This document shows positions 1 through 8,522 of a stretch of DNA of 64,000 nt, one piece after another. Every line of letters begins with the position of its first letter. Position 1 is the first letter of the stretch. Location: NCBI GenBank assembly GCA_014860005.1, contig JACZKP010000078.1, positions 1 through 64,000 of the forward strand, in the 5' to 3' direction. The notes beneath the pieces are model-generated. The model worked only from the letters and a program-made list of their open reading frames with translations, had not been told where the DNA came from and searched no databases. The DNA is from Verrucomicrobiota bacterium. Its GTDB lineage: Bacteria; Verrucomicrobiota; Verrucomicrobiae; Limisphaerales; UBA11358. A program made the translations under genes and the position numbers.

Positions 1-1
1 A

Positions 2-1372
2 GCCCCGGCTCCGGCACCCGCGCCCGCGCCCGCGCCCAAAGTTGGATGTAGCGATCCGACGTGGGGTTTGATTCGCATGACCAAGAGCATGCCGGCTGAG
101 GCCGCCTTGGGCGGTGAATTCATGGCGGAGTTGAAATTGACCGCCGCCGCCTGTGCCGGGAACGTGGTCGTGCGTGACACCGTGCCCGATGGTGCCAGCT
201 ACGTGCGCAGCGAACCCGCGGCCACGGTGGAAGGCAATCAACTGGTCTGGAAGATCGGCAACCTGGATGGCGGCGAAGCCCGCAGCATCAAAGTCTATTT
301 CCGGGCCGACAAGGAAGGCACGCTGGTTAATTGCGCCGTCGTCTCGGCTGATCCGCGCGTCTGTGCGGCCACCTTCGTGGGCAAACCGGCGTTGGCCATC
401 GAGAAGAAAGGGCCAGCCACCGCCGTCCTCGGCAGTGACGTGACCTACAACATCGTCGTCCGGAACACCGGTACCGCCGTGGCGCGCAACGTTGTGCTGA
501 CGGATCCCGTGCCCAATGGCTTCACCGGACAACCGGTGACTCTCAATCTCGGCGACATTGGCCCCGGCCAGTCCAAACCGGCCAGCGTCACCTTCAAGGC
601 CAACCAACGCGGCAAATTCTGCAACGTAGCCACGGCGAATTCCGCCAACGCGGGCAAAGTCAGCGCCGAAGCTTGCACCACCGTCCAGCAGCCCGGACTC
701 AAGATTGAGAAATCCGGAACGAAAGCGCAAATCCTGGGCCGCAATGCCGATTACGAGATTGTGGTTTCGAACACCGGTGACACCACGCTCAACAACGTGG
801 TCGTGACCGACACCGCTCCGTCGCCGACCAGCATCGTGGCCGCTCCGGGCGCAAACGTCAGCGGCAACACCGCCACATGGACCATTCCCGAACTCAAGGC
901 CGGCGAGAAGAAGGCCCTCACCATCAAGCTGACCGCCAAGACAGCAGGTAATCACTGCAATACCGTGAGAGTCGCTGCTGGTGGCTTGAGTGGCAATGCG
1001 GAGGCGTGCACCGTCTGGCGCGGTATCGCGGGCGTGCTGCTCGAAGGCGCAGACGATCCGGATCCGATCCAGGTTGGTGAAACCACCACCTACACCATCC
1101 GGGTTACCAACCAGGGCTTCGCGGACATCACCAACGTGAAAGTTGTGTTTGATTGTGACGAGGAAGCTGCCCCGGTCAGTTCGCCGCAGGGCACGGTTGC
1201 CGGCAAGCGCGTCACCTTCCCGACGGTGCCGAGGATCGCGCCGAAGGCAAACGTGACCTACACGGTCATCGTTCGCGGCGTGAAGCCCGGTGACTCCCGT
1301 AACACCATCACCTTGACCTGCGAAGAACTGCAATCGCCAGTCATCAAGGAAGAAAGCACCACGGTTTACTAA
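2..1372 (+). CDS. DUF11-repeat (OmcB-like) cell-surface protein, 5' truncated by window edge
   Basis: The reading frame is open from the first bases, so the gene begins outside the window; the in-frame TTG at 68 is not a credible start. The first twelve visible codons are an Ala-Pro alternation, a typical interdomain linker. About four DUF11 (conserved-repeat) domains of roughly 105-115 residues follow, each with motifs such as VLGSDVTYNIVVRNTGTA and NNVVVTDTAPSP. Most repeats carry two cysteines near their end (for example CNTV and EACTV). This pattern resembles chlamydial OmcB, a disulfide-cross-linked envelope protein. That it stabilises the cell envelope is inference from the family. A strong hairpin terminator follows 25 bp after the stop. 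Confidence 0.85.
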   Translation, partial: APAPAPAPAPAPKVGCSDPTWGLIRMTKSMPAEAALGGEFMAELKLTAAACAGNVVVRDTVPDGASYVRSEPAATVEGNQLVWKIGNLDGGEARSIKVYFRADKEGTLVNCAVVSADPRVCAATFVGKPALAIEKKGPATAVLGSDVTYNIVVRNTGTAVARNVVLTDPVPNGFTGQPVTLNLGDIGPGQSKPASVTFKANQRGKFCNVATANSANAGKVSAEACTTVQQPGLKIEKSGTKAQILGRNADYEIVVSNTGDTTLNNVVVTDTAPSPTSIVAAPGANVSGNTATWTIPELKAGEKKALTIKLTAKTAGNHCNTVRVAAGGLSGNAEACTVWRGIAGVLLEGADDPDPIQVGETTTYTIRVTNQGFADITNVKVVFDCDEEAAPVSSPQGTVAGKRVTFPTVPRIAPKANVTYTVIVRGVKPGDSRNTITLTCEELQSPVIKEESTTVY

Positions 1373-1397
1373 GTCCTGGACAAACCGCCACAAGCTG

Positions 1398-1430
1398 GGC
1401 TGGCAGGCCGCGCGGCCTGCCAGCCTTCTT
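1398..1430 (+). terminator. Rho-independent terminator after DUF11 gene
   Basis: A perfect palindrome at 1398-1425 (12-bp arms, GGCTGGCAGGCC and its complement, loop GCGC) is followed by TTCTT. It starts 25 bp after the DUF11 stop codon and overlaps a TTG that could otherwise be taken as the start of the next gene, so that start is unlikely. Confidence 0.75.
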
Positions 1431-1443
1431 GCTAAAAACTCTT

Positions 1444-1893
1444 ATGAAGACATGCATTTCATCAATCCTTGCGGTGACGGCGGCCCTCGTTTTGGCCGCT
1501 GGTTGCAGCAAGCAGGATTCCTCCGGTTCAACTCCTGCCTCGGAGACTGAAAAGGCCGCCGGCAGTATGGCCGAACAGTTGAAGGACACGGCAGCAACGG
1601 CGAAGGCATCGGCCGAGAAAGCTGCGGCCGAAGTTACGCAACAAGGCCAAACGGTTGCCGCCGAAGCCACCGGGACCGCGCAGACCCTCATTGACAAAGC
1701 CCGCACTCTGGTGACGGAAAAGAAATATCAGGATGCTCTTACGGTCTTGGGTCAGTTGTCCGACCTCAAACTGACAGACGACCAGAAGAAGCTGGTTGAG
1801 TCCTTGAAAACCCAGATTCAAAAGGCGATGGCCGGGCAGGCAACAACGGATGGCGCTTCGGCAGTGGGTAATCTTCTGGGGGGCAAAAAGTAA
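1444..1893 (+). CDS. Small Ala-rich lipoprotein
   Basis: The protein has about 149 residues. ATG 1444 is chosen over the upstream TTG 1429 because the latter lies at the edge of the preceding terminator. The N-terminus is a lipoprotein signal: MKTC, a hydrophobic stretch, then the lipobox LAAGC followed by SKQDSS. The middle is Ala/Glu/Lys-rich and probably helical (EKAAAEV repeats), and the C-terminal half (LIDKARTLVTEKKYQDALTV) resembles a single TPR-like hairpin. Export and lipid anchoring follow from the lipobox; the function is not recognised. It may be a small periplasmic scaffold or envelope stress protein, but nothing in the sequence proves it. Confidence 0.8.
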   Translation: MKTCISSILAVTAALVLAAGCSKQDSSGSTPASETEKAAGSMAEQLKDTAATAKASAEKAAAEVTQQGQTVAAEATGTAQTLIDKARTLVTEKKYQDALTVLGQLSDLKLTDDQKKLVESLKTQIQKAMAGQATTDGASAVGNLLGGKK

Positions 1894-2074
1894 ACTTCCA
1901 GACGTCGGAAGCCGAAGCTGCAAGAGCGCAGCGCATCAAACGGGAGATGCGGTGAGCGGGTCTATCCTGCGGTGATAGGTCCGTTCTTCCATAAGACAAA
2001 GGGATCGCCGTGGAGAGTCGCCCTTGCGTAATAATTAACCATGCGCCAAAGCGCAATCGGTAGGCTGAAAGAAG

Positions 2075-2536
2075 ATGACGCGGATAGTCTTGGCTGAAGA
2101 TCACTTTGTGATGCGCCAGAAACTGAAGCAGTTGCTGGCCGGCAGGGGAGATGTTGTCATTGTAGGCGAAGCTGAGGATGGCGAGGAGGCGCTGAAATTA
2201 ACGCTGCAGTTGCAGCCGGATTTACTCATCACGGACCTTTCCATGCCCCGTCTGCACGGACTGGAATTGACACAACGCCTCCAGACGGAAAACTCGCCGG
2301 CTCGCGTCGTGATTGTGTCTGTGACGACGGATGAACCGTATGTGCTGGCGGCTTTGCGTAACGGGGCGCAAGGTTATGTCGGCAAGGATTCCTGCCGCGA
2401 GTATCTGCTCACAGCCGTTGATGTGGTCCAATCTGGACACCTGTATCTGGCGCCACCCCTTGATCCAACCCTGCTGACGCGTTCCCAATCCTCCCCGGAC
2501 GCAGAGAAGTCCGAAGACACGATTACATCCGAGTAG
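2075..2536 (+). CDS. Single-domain response regulator (receiver with short tail)
   Basis: This 153-residue protein is a CheY-like receiver domain: acidic pair in LAEDH (residues 6-10), phospho-acceptor Asp54 in LLITDLSMPRLHG, a Thr/Ser in VVIVSVTTDEP and a Lys in YVGKDSC. The family resembles NarL/LuxR-type receivers, but no helix-turn-helix follows. The last 30 residues are a polar, low-complexity tail. It therefore probably acts by protein contact or as a phosphate shuttle rather than by binding DNA. The hybrid kinase gene starts 72 bp downstream on the same strand, so the two likely form one signalling unit. Confidence 0.88.
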   Translation: MTRIVLAEDHFVMRQKLKQLLAGRGDVVIVGEAEDGEEALKLTLQLQPDLLITDLSMPRLHGLELTQRLQTENSPARVVIVSVTTDEPYVLAALRNGAQGYVGKDSCREYLLTAVDVVQSGHLYLAPPLDPTLLTRSQSSPDAEKSEDTITSE

Positions 2537-2608
2537 CCTACGCCCGGGGCTTCCACTTTGGCGGGTTGGTAAATTCAACGAAGTTCATCCCGGCAATTTC
2601 CAGCGTGC

Positions 2609-5600
2609 ATGAAGTTGGGGGAGCGGATTAAGCTGCCGCAACGGCGCACTTCCGTAACGCTGATGAACGCGACCCCGATTGCTGCCCCAAAGCCAACTGC
2701 CGTTCGCGGCGGGTGGTTGGGTTGCGCGCTGTTCCAGCACCGGCTGTTCCCCTGGTTCGTGCTGGGCATTTGTCTCACGGCAAGCTTCATCGCGTGGCGA
2801 CTGGCGCGCGCGGAAATGTCTGCCCGCGAACTCGCGGGATTTCAACTGCGCGTGACCCAGATCACCGGTCGGATTCAGGAACGCATGCTGGCGTATGAGC
2901 AGGTCTTGCACAGTGCGCGCGGGTGGATGGCCGCACAACCCGCCGCCACCGCACGCCAGTGGCGAAGCTTCGTCACGCATTTGTCGTTGGAACAATTCCA
3001 CCCCGGCGTCCACGGCCTGGGCTTTGTCGCGTATCTGCCGACGGAGGCAGTGCGTCCCCATACCAATATTTTTGGCAGCGAAGCCTTGTCCGTCCAGCCG
3101 GAGGCTTCGCGCACCAACATCTCCCTCGTTCAGTTCGTCCATCCCGCGTCAAATAACCACGCGTGGATCAACCTCGACTATGCGTCCAACCCCCAGTTGC
3201 GCCCGATTGCCCAAAGGGCCTGCGACGAGGGCGCGGCAATGCTCACCGGGCAACTGCAATTGAACGACACGGTTGACGCCCCCGCCAGAGTGGCCATGGT
3301 GCTGCCGGTGTTCCGCGAAGATTTGCCGGTGGCTGACCCCGCCTCGCGCCGGGCCGCCCTGGCTGGCTGGGTGTTTGCCGTATTTCACATGGATGAATTA
3401 TTGGATGACATCCTGGGCCCGCGCGGGGCAGATGTGGATTTCGAGATTTTCGACGCGACGGAAGCTTCGGGAGAGCACTTGTTGCATGATGAAGATGGCA
3501 TCTTGCGGGCGCTGAACCCGCCCCCCAGTGGTACGCGCGCTGAGACGTCCCGGCTGAACGTTGGAGGGCGGACGTGGACGCTGCATTTCTCAACGCAGCC
3601 CGCGTTTGGCGCAGCGCGGGAGCGCGGCCAACCGTTGACCATCCTGCTGGCCGGGATTTGCATCAGTCTGCTGGTCTTCGGCATCACGCTCTCACGGGCG
3701 GGCACACGCCGACGGGCGACGGAATTGGCCGAACAGATGACGGCCCGGCTGCGGTTGCAGGAACGCGCGCTGGCCTCCAGCGGCAGCGGCATCATCATCG
3801 CCGACGCCACCCAGCCTGATTATCCGGTGATCTTCATCAATCACGCCGTTCAGCAGACCACGGGATACGCGCCGGAGGAGTTGCTGGGGCGCAATTGTCG
3901 TCTGTTGCAGGGGGACGACCACGACCAGCCGGCCTTGGTGGAATTACGCGCGGCTCTGAAGGAGGGCCGTCCGTGCCGCGTCACGCTGCGGAACTATCGC
4001 AGGGATGGCACGCGGTTCTGGAATGAACTCAGCATTGCCCCTGTCCGGGAGGAAAGCGGGCGGCTGACACATTTCGTCGGCGTCAGTGAAGACATCACGG
4101 AGCGCTTGCGGGCCGCCGAGACGCTTGCCGAGTCGGAACGGTTCGCCCGGGCGACCATTGATGCGCTGGCGGCGCACCTTTGTGTTGTGGATGAGTCGGG
4201 CACCATCATCATGGTGAACCAGGCGTGGCGGGAGTTTGCTGCGGCCAATGCTCCGGCGCCGCAACATGCAGCGGTGGGGGGCAATTACCTGTCGGTTTGT
4301 GACGCGGCCGCCGCGGGTGGATCAAAGGACGCCATGGCTTTTGCCGCCGGGCTGCGGGCAGTCATTCGAGGGGAGCAGCCGGCGTTTGCCATGGAGTATG
4401 ATTGCCACTCGCCGGTTGAACATCGCTGGTTCAGTTCCCGGGTAACGCGCTTTGCCGGAGCCGGCCCGACGCGCGTCGTCATTGCGCATGAGAACATCAC
4501 GAAGCGGAAACTGGCGGAACTGGCCTTGGAGGAAGAGCAGCGTCGGCTGCGTCGGCAGACGCGTCGGCAGACCGCGCTGGCGGAGATTGAACTGGCCCTC
4601 AACACCCAGCAGGAGTTGCGCGCCCTGCTCGACCAAATTGTCAAAGTGGCCACCGAATTATTTCCAGCCACCGGCGGAGCTAGTGTCATCCTGTGGGACC
4701 AAGCCACGCAGATATTCACAACCAGTTCCTCGACCGTGCCCAATCAGGAGGAGGAGATGAGCGCCCGGCGCGTGCGACGCCAGGGCGGGGCCAGCCGCTG
4801 GATTGTGGACCACGCCGAAGCCGTGGTGGTGCCCGACACCCGGAACGATCCGTTTGAGGCCAATCCCATGCTCGCGGAGTATGGCTTTTGTGCTTATGCG
4901 GGCGTGCCTTTGCTGGCGGAGCAGGAAGTGCTGGGCGTCCTGTACGCCCTGGACCAATCGCCGCGCGAATATCCGCCGGATGACATGGATTTTCTGCGCG
5001 CTCTGGCTCATCGCGCCGCTGCGGCCATTTCCAAGGTGCGGCTCTACGAATCTTTGCGTCAGGCCAAGGACGTTGCCGAGGCGGCCAGCCAGGCCAAGAG
5101 TGAATTCCTGGCCAACATCAGCCATGAAATCCGCACGCCGATGAACGGCGTTATCGGCATGGCCGAACTGGCGCTGCAAACGCCCTTGTCGCGCGAACAG
5201 TACAATTACCTGACGGCCATCAAGAAATCCGGCGCTGCCCTGCTCGAAATGATCAATGATCTGTTGGACTTCTCCAAGATCGAGGCCGGCAAGCTGGTGT
5301 TGCACCGGGAGCCGTTTCTTTTGCGTGACAATGTCAGCAGCGTGCTGAAGTCGCTCGCTCCCCGCGCCCAACAGAAGAATCTCCACCTGACTTGGCAGGC
5401 GCATCCCCAGGTGTCGGATCATCTCGTCGGCGACGCGCTTCGGCTCAATCAAATCCTCCTCAACTTGGTGGGCAATGCGATCAAGTTTACGGAACAAGGC
5501 GAAGTGAAACTCGAAATCCGGCTGGCCGGCGCCGAGACCGCCCACTTTCGGCGAACGCCGCGATTCGAGGCCGCGGCTGCCTCGTTAGCGGAAACCTGCA

Positions 5601-6634
5601 CCCTGCATTTTATTGTCAGTGATACCGGTATTGGTATTCCGCCGGACAAGCAGGCCGCCATCTTTGAGCCTTTCACGCAGGCGGACAGCTCCATCACCCG
5701 CAGGTACGGCGGCACCGGATTGGGATTGACGATATGCCAGAATCTCACGCGCTTGATGGACGGGCAGCTTTGGGTGGAGAGCGAACCCGGGCGCGGCAGC
5801 CGGTTTCATTTCACTGTAAGTCTTGAACTCGCGACGACCACGGCGATCAACCCTCGTGCAGTCGAAACCCCGGTGTCTGCGGCGGACATCGGGCCGCACC
5901 GTCCGTTGCACGTATTGTTGGCCGAGGACAATCCCATCAACCTGGAAGTGGCCATGGCCATTCTGGGAAAGCTCGGCCACTCCGTGTTGGTCGCCACCAA
6001 CGGCCGGCAAGCGCTCGCCGCGCTCGATCATGCCACGTTTGATCTCATTCTCATGGACATGCAGATGCCCGGCATGGATGGCCTGGAAGCCACCCGTTTG
6101 ATCCGCGAGCGGGAAAAGACCACGGGTGGCCGGGTGCCCATCATCGCCCTGACGGCCCACGTCCGGCCCAGCGACCGGCAGCGTTGCCTCGCGGTGGGCA
6201 TGGACGATTACGTGGCCAAACCCATCCGCCGGGAAGACCTGCTGGCCGCCATCAGTCGCGCGTTGCCGCACGCGATTTCCCCGGTTCTGCCGTCTCCCGC
6301 TCTGGACCGCGACCGACTGCTTCGCGAACTCAACGGGGACACTGAGGTGCTCAGGCGCATGGCCCGGCTCTTAACCGAAACCACTCCCGGATTGCTCGCG
6401 CAAATCCGAACTGCGATTTCCACTCATGACGCTACCGCTGCCGTTGGCGCCGCTCACGTGCTGAAAGGCACGGCGCTGCAATTCTGCGCCACGCCCGCCT
6501 ACACGGCGGCGCGCGATCTGGAGGAATCCGCCCGGCGCGGCGACTTGTCCGCTGCCACCACACACTTGGAGGATCTGGAAAAAAGCCTGGCCCGGTTGGA
6601 CCAGGCGTTGAATCAGCTCGTCAATGACAAATAG
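2609..6634 (+). CDS. Hybrid sensor histidine kinase CHASE-LOV/PAS-PAS-GAF-HisKA-HATPase-REC-HPt
   Basis: The protein has 1341 residues. A transmembrane helix (about 46-66) and a second one (about 338-360) flank an extracytoplasmic CHASE-like domain. A PAS domain follows (about 385-505) carrying the LOV signature GRNCRLLQG with Cys430 and the Asn residues of NYRRDG and FWNEL. A second PAS (about 510-640) and a GAF domain (about 655-815) come next. The kinase core has His839 in [10 protein letters not shown], the N box NLVGNAIKF and G boxes DTGIGIP and GGTGLGL. A receiver has Asp1150 in [10 protein letters not shown], and a C-terminal HPt domain has His1283 in AAHVLKG. All phosphorelay residues are present. 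An alternative ATG lies at 2663. Confidence 0.93.
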   Translation: MKLGERIKLPQRRTSVTLMNATPIAAPKPTAVRGGWLGCALFQHRLFPWFVLGICLTASFIAWRLARAEMSARELAGFQLRVTQITGRIQERMLAYEQVLHSARGWMAAQPAATARQWRSFVTHLSLEQFHPGVHGLGFVAYLPTEAVRPHTNIFGSEALSVQPEASRTNISLVQFVHPASNNHAWINLDYASNPQLRPIAQRACDEGAAMLTGQLQLNDTVDAPARVAMVLPVFREDLPVADPASRRAALAGWVFAVFHMDELLDDILGPRGADVDFEIFDATEASGEHLLHDEDGILRALNPPPSGTRAETSRLNVGGRTWTLHFSTQPAFGAARERGQPLTILLAGICISLLVFGITLSRAGTRRRATELAEQMTARLRLQERALASSGSGIIIADATQPDYPVIFINHAVQQTTGYAPEELLGRNCRLLQGDDHDQPALVELRAALKEGRPCRVTLRNYRRDGTRFWNELSIAPVREESGRLTHFVGVSEDITERLRAAETLAESERFARATIDALAAHLCVVDESGTIIMVNQAWREFAAANAPAPQHAAVGGNYLSVCDAAAAGGSKDAMAFAAGLRAVIRGEQPAFAMEYDCHSPVEHRWFSSRVTRFAGAGPTRVVIAHENITKRKLAELALEEEQRRLRRQTRRQTALAEIELALNTQQELRALLDQIVKVATELFPATGGASVILWDQATQIFTTSSSTVPNQEEEMSARRVRRQGGASRWIVDHAEAVVVPDTRNDPFEANPMLAEYGFCAYAGVPLLAEQEVLGVLYALDQSPREYPPDDMDFLRALAHRAAAAISKVRLYESLRQAKDVAEAASQAKSEFLANISHEIRTPMNGVIGMAELALQTPLSREQYNYLTAIKKSGAALLEMINDLLDFSKIEAGKLVLHREPFLLRDNVSSVLKSLAPRAQQKNLHLTWQAHPQVSDHLVGDALRLNQILLNLVGNAIKFTEQGEVKLEIRLAGAETAHFRRTPRFEAAAASLAETCTLHFIVSDTGIGIPPDKQAAIFEPFTQADSSITRRYGGTGLGLTICQNLTRLMDGQLWVESEPGRGSRFHFTVSLELATTTAINPRAVETPVSAADIGPHRPLHVLLAEDNPINLEVAMAILGKLGHSVLVATNGRQALAALDHATFDLILMDMQMPGMDGLEATRLIREREKTTGGRVPIIALTAHVRPSDRQRCLAVGMDDYVAKPIRREDLLAAISRALPHAISPVLPSPALDRDRLLRELNGDTEVLRRMARLLTETTPGLLAQIRTAISTHDATAAVGAAHVLKGTALQFCATPAYTAARDLEESARRGDLSAATTHLEDLEKSLARLDQALNQLVNDK

Positions 6635-6811
6635 GCCGCGCCAACCTTTTCCCAATCCGAATCGCCACTCCCCAGACGCCGCCTTTAATTGATGGATACG
6701 GCTGCGCTGTCCTGTCCTCGAACCGGTCCCCACAATTCTGGACATCTGGCCTGCGCATTGGCCCAAACAGGATGAAAACCCGCATGGCATCCTGACTGCT
6801 TGGTCGGAAGC

Positions 6812-6979
6812 ATGATGGCGGTTTTACACATCTTGATGGCTCTGATTGCCGCCGGGCTGGTGGTGGAGTTGTTTGCCGCGGCCACCGCGCCGATTGGCTG
6901 CCAGGACGAGAATGGATTTCATCTCGGGTCGGAACGCAGTGACCGAGGTGACGACGCTCAGTCGGGCAATCCCGGTTAA
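6812..6979 (+). CDS. Small single-pass membrane peptide (55 aa)
   Basis: A 55-codon frame starts with two consecutive ATG codons. Residues 1-25 are a hydrophobic helix (MAVLHILMALIAAGLVVELF), followed by a polar tail with the phrase APIGCQDENGFHLGSE. Hydrophobic helix plus a patterned polar tail is what a genuine small membrane protein looks like, and I have a recollection, unverified, of similar APxGxQDExGFH tails in other Verrucomicrobiota. It lies alone between the hybrid kinase and the convergent DAHP synthase gene. The function is unknown. Confidence 0.6.
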   Translation: MMAVLHILMALIAAGLVVELFAAATAPIGCQDENGFHLGSERSDRGDDAQSGNPG

Positions 6980-7036
6980 GTCTGGCTTCAGACGAATCTT
7001 GAATTGAAGTTTTGTTCGCCCAAGGAGGTGAACAAG

Positions 7037-7090
7037 ATGGCTCGGCCCCACGGCTCAGGTCGTGGTGCCGGCAAGCCATCCATTGAATAG
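7037..7090 (+). CDS. Possible 17-aa micro-ORF with an exceptionally strong Shine-Dalgarno
   Basis: AAGGAGGTGA at 7022-7031 matches the anti-Shine-Dalgarno sequence over ten bases and stands a few bases before ATG 7037. The frame encodes only 17 residues, basic and Gly-rich, and ends at TAG 7088-7090. Most genes in this window have weak or no Shine-Dalgarno sequence, which makes this site conspicuous. It could be a real micropeptide, or a chance match. Confidence 0.3.
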   Translation: MARPHGSGRGAGKPSIE

Positions 7091-7149
7091 TCCCCTGTCA
7101 GGAACTTGTGCGCCCGCTGCGCTCATCCGCGTGACGCAGCACCCCTGCG

Positions 7150-7192
7150 CGCCGCCTGCCGGGGGACTTTGGCTTTCCGCAGGCAGGCGGCG
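7150..7192. repeat. 11-bp perfect inverted repeat between convergent genes
   Basis: CGCCGCCTGCC (7150-7160) and GGCAGGCGGCG (7182-7192) are exact inverted copies separated by 21 bp, located 42 bp beyond the stop codon of the DAHP synthase gene. There is no T-tract on either side, so it is either a weak terminator or a palindromic repeat element. Confidence 0.5.
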
Positions 7193-7233
7193 AGACTATG
7201 CGCGTTTCTTGACTGCCGCTCAACCAGACGTCG

Positions 7234-8253
7234 CTATGCTCTGCCGGCTGCCGCGATGAAGGGCTTGATCTCGTCCATCAAGCGGGCAAATCCCGCCAGT
7301 GATACCTGCTGCGCGCCGTCGCTCCACGCCTCGGCGGGATTGGGATGCACTTCGATCAACAGCGCATCCGCGCCCATGGCTACCGCACCTTTGCACATCG
7401 TCGTCACCAGATCCGCTCTGCCGGCGCCCTGGCTGGGATCTATGACGATGGGGCAATGCGATTCATGTTTAATGATCGGGATGGTGGCCAGATCAAGCGT
7501 GTTGCGCGTGTAGGTTTCGAACGTGCGGATGCCGCGTTCGCAGAACATTAAATTCGAGTTTTCGTTGGCGAGCACGTATTCGCCCGCCAGCAACCATTCC
7601 TCAATCTTCATAGCCAGCCCGCGCTTGAGCAGAATGGGCTTGCCCGTTTTGGCCGCGGCGATGAGCAATTGGAAATTCTGTGCGTTGCGCGCGCCAATCT
7701 GAATGATGTCCGTGTATTCAGCCACCAGATCAACATGCTGCTCCGAGAGCAGTTCGGTGATGACGGCCAACCCGGTGAGTCGCCGCGCCTTGTCGAGCAG
7801 CTTCAATCCTTTCAGACCCAGCCCCTGGAACTCGTATGGCGACGTGCGCGGTTTGAACGCACCACCCCGCAGAATCGTGGCCCCGGCCTGTTTCACGGCC
7901 TCCGCCGTCGTGAGCAATTGGCTCTCGCTTTCCACCGAGCAAGGGCCGGCCATGATTTGAAGTTTCTTTCCGCCGATGACGTGTTCGCGGACCTTGATGG
8001 CGGAGTCCGCCGGATGCGCCTCGCGGCTGACGAGCTTGTAGCGCTTCTGGATCGGCATGACGCTCTCGACCGCCCGCGGGAACTGGGCAATGAGCGTTTC
8101 GAGATTAGCGTGAGTCAGTTCGTCGCCGATGGCGCCGACGACGGTGCGAGCCACGCCGCGCATGACGTGCGGCGTGTACCCGAGCTTGCGAATTTCATTC
8201 AGGACGGCGCGCTCATCCTTCTTCGAGATGTGCGGTTTCAGTACGATGATCAT
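7234..8253 (-). CDS. aroF: 3-deoxy-7-phosphoheptulonate (DAHP) synthase, class I-beta with N-terminal regulatory domain
   Basis: The 339-residue enzyme condenses phosphoenolpyruvate and erythrose 4-phosphate, the first step of aromatic amino acid synthesis. Residues 1-70 form a ferredoxin/ACT-like domain (MIIVLKPHISKKDERAV), as in the Thermotoga-type enzymes where it mediates Tyr/Phe feedback. The catalytic barrel shows IMAGPCSVES, RGGAFKPRTSPY, LLKRGL and a metal-binding C-terminal part with IIKHESHCPIVIDPSQGAG. The length is normal for the type. A leader peptide and terminator occupy the 190 bp before its start, so expression is very likely attenuated by aromatic amino acid supply on top of allosteric control. 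Confidence 0.95.
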   Translation of the reverse strand: MIIVLKPHISKKDERAVLNEIRKLGYTPHVMRGVARTVVGAIGDELTHANLETLIAQFPRAVESVMPIQKRYKLVSREAHPADSAIKVREHVIGGKKLQIMAGPCSVESESQLLTTAEAVKQAGATILRGGAFKPRTSPYEFQGLGLKGLKLLDKARRLTGLAVITELLSEQHVDLVAEYTDIIQIGARNAQNFQLLIAAAKTGKPILLKRGLAMKIEEWLLAGEYVLANENSNLMFCERGIRTFETYTRNTLDLATIPIIKHESHCPIVIDPSQGAGRADLVTTMCKGAVAMGADALLIEVHPNPAEAWSDGAQQVSLAGFARLMDEIKPFIAAAGRA

Positions 8254-8294
8254 AGGTTCTTTCCTGGTTGGCCGGGTTGCACGTCGCGGGGCAC

Positions 8295-8328
8295 AAAAAA
8301 AGCCGCAGGCGTCGTGGCGACCTGCGGC
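8295..8328 (-). terminator. Attenuator terminator in the aroF leader, with competing antiterminator
   Basis: On the minus strand GCCGCAGG (8328-8321) and CCTGCGGC (8309-8302) form an 8-bp stem followed by seven T residues (8301-8295), 41 bp before the aroF ATG. A terminator upstream of the gene it precedes implies attenuation. The 5' arm can instead pair with CTTGCGGC at 8364-8357, inside the end of the leader-peptide frame, giving an alternative 8-bp helix (one G-U pair) that would block the terminator. Confidence 0.82.
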
Positions 8329-8348
8329 GATGTTTTATTTCTCAGAGT

Positions 8349-8444
8349 TTATCGCAGCCGCAAGTACACGCCCGCCGGCCAAAAGTAGAAAAAGCAATAC
8401 CGGCCGCCAAAGGCGTTGTTGACTTGCTGACTGCAACGATTCAC
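8349..8444 (-). CDS. Aromatic-rich leader peptide of aroF (attenuation peptide)
   Basis: A 31-codon frame starts at GTG 8444 and ends at TAA 8351-8349; an in-frame TAG lies four codons upstream of the GTG. The peptide contains the run YCFFYFW, with further Phe and Tyr residues on both sides. Such a run of Phe, Tyr and Trp codons just before an aromatic-biosynthesis gene is the hallmark of ribosome-mediated attenuation (as in the enterobacterial pheA and trp leaders). The run is 15-30 bases before the antiterminator arm, so a ribosome stalled there would leave that arm free, while one reaching the stop codon would cover it. Known family logic; the system itself is inferred from sequence. Confidence 0.85.
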   Translation of the reverse strand: MNRCSQQVNNAFGGRYCFFYFWPAGVYLRLR

Positions 8445-8450
8445 GCGGCC

Positions 8451-8478
8451 ACTCTACCAAAGCCGGCAGGGTCGTCAA
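8451..8478 (-). promoter_or_regulatory. Candidate sigma-70 promoter of the aroF attenuator
   Basis: On the minus strand TTGACG (8478-8473) is followed after 16 bp by TAGAGT (8456-8451). The predicted transcript start would fall at or very near GTG 8444, so the leader peptide might be translated from an almost leaderless mRNA. It lies in the 78-bp gap after the nucleotidyltransferase gene. Confidence 0.45.
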
Positions 8479-8522
8479 GTCCGCTGAAAATCGTGAACGG
8501 CCATCCGGCGGGTACGGAAATT

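Noticed and set aside
1429..1443. TTG 1429 as the lipoprotein start
   Set aside because: It lies at the edge of the preceding terminator, and ATG 1444 gives a normal lipoprotein signal.
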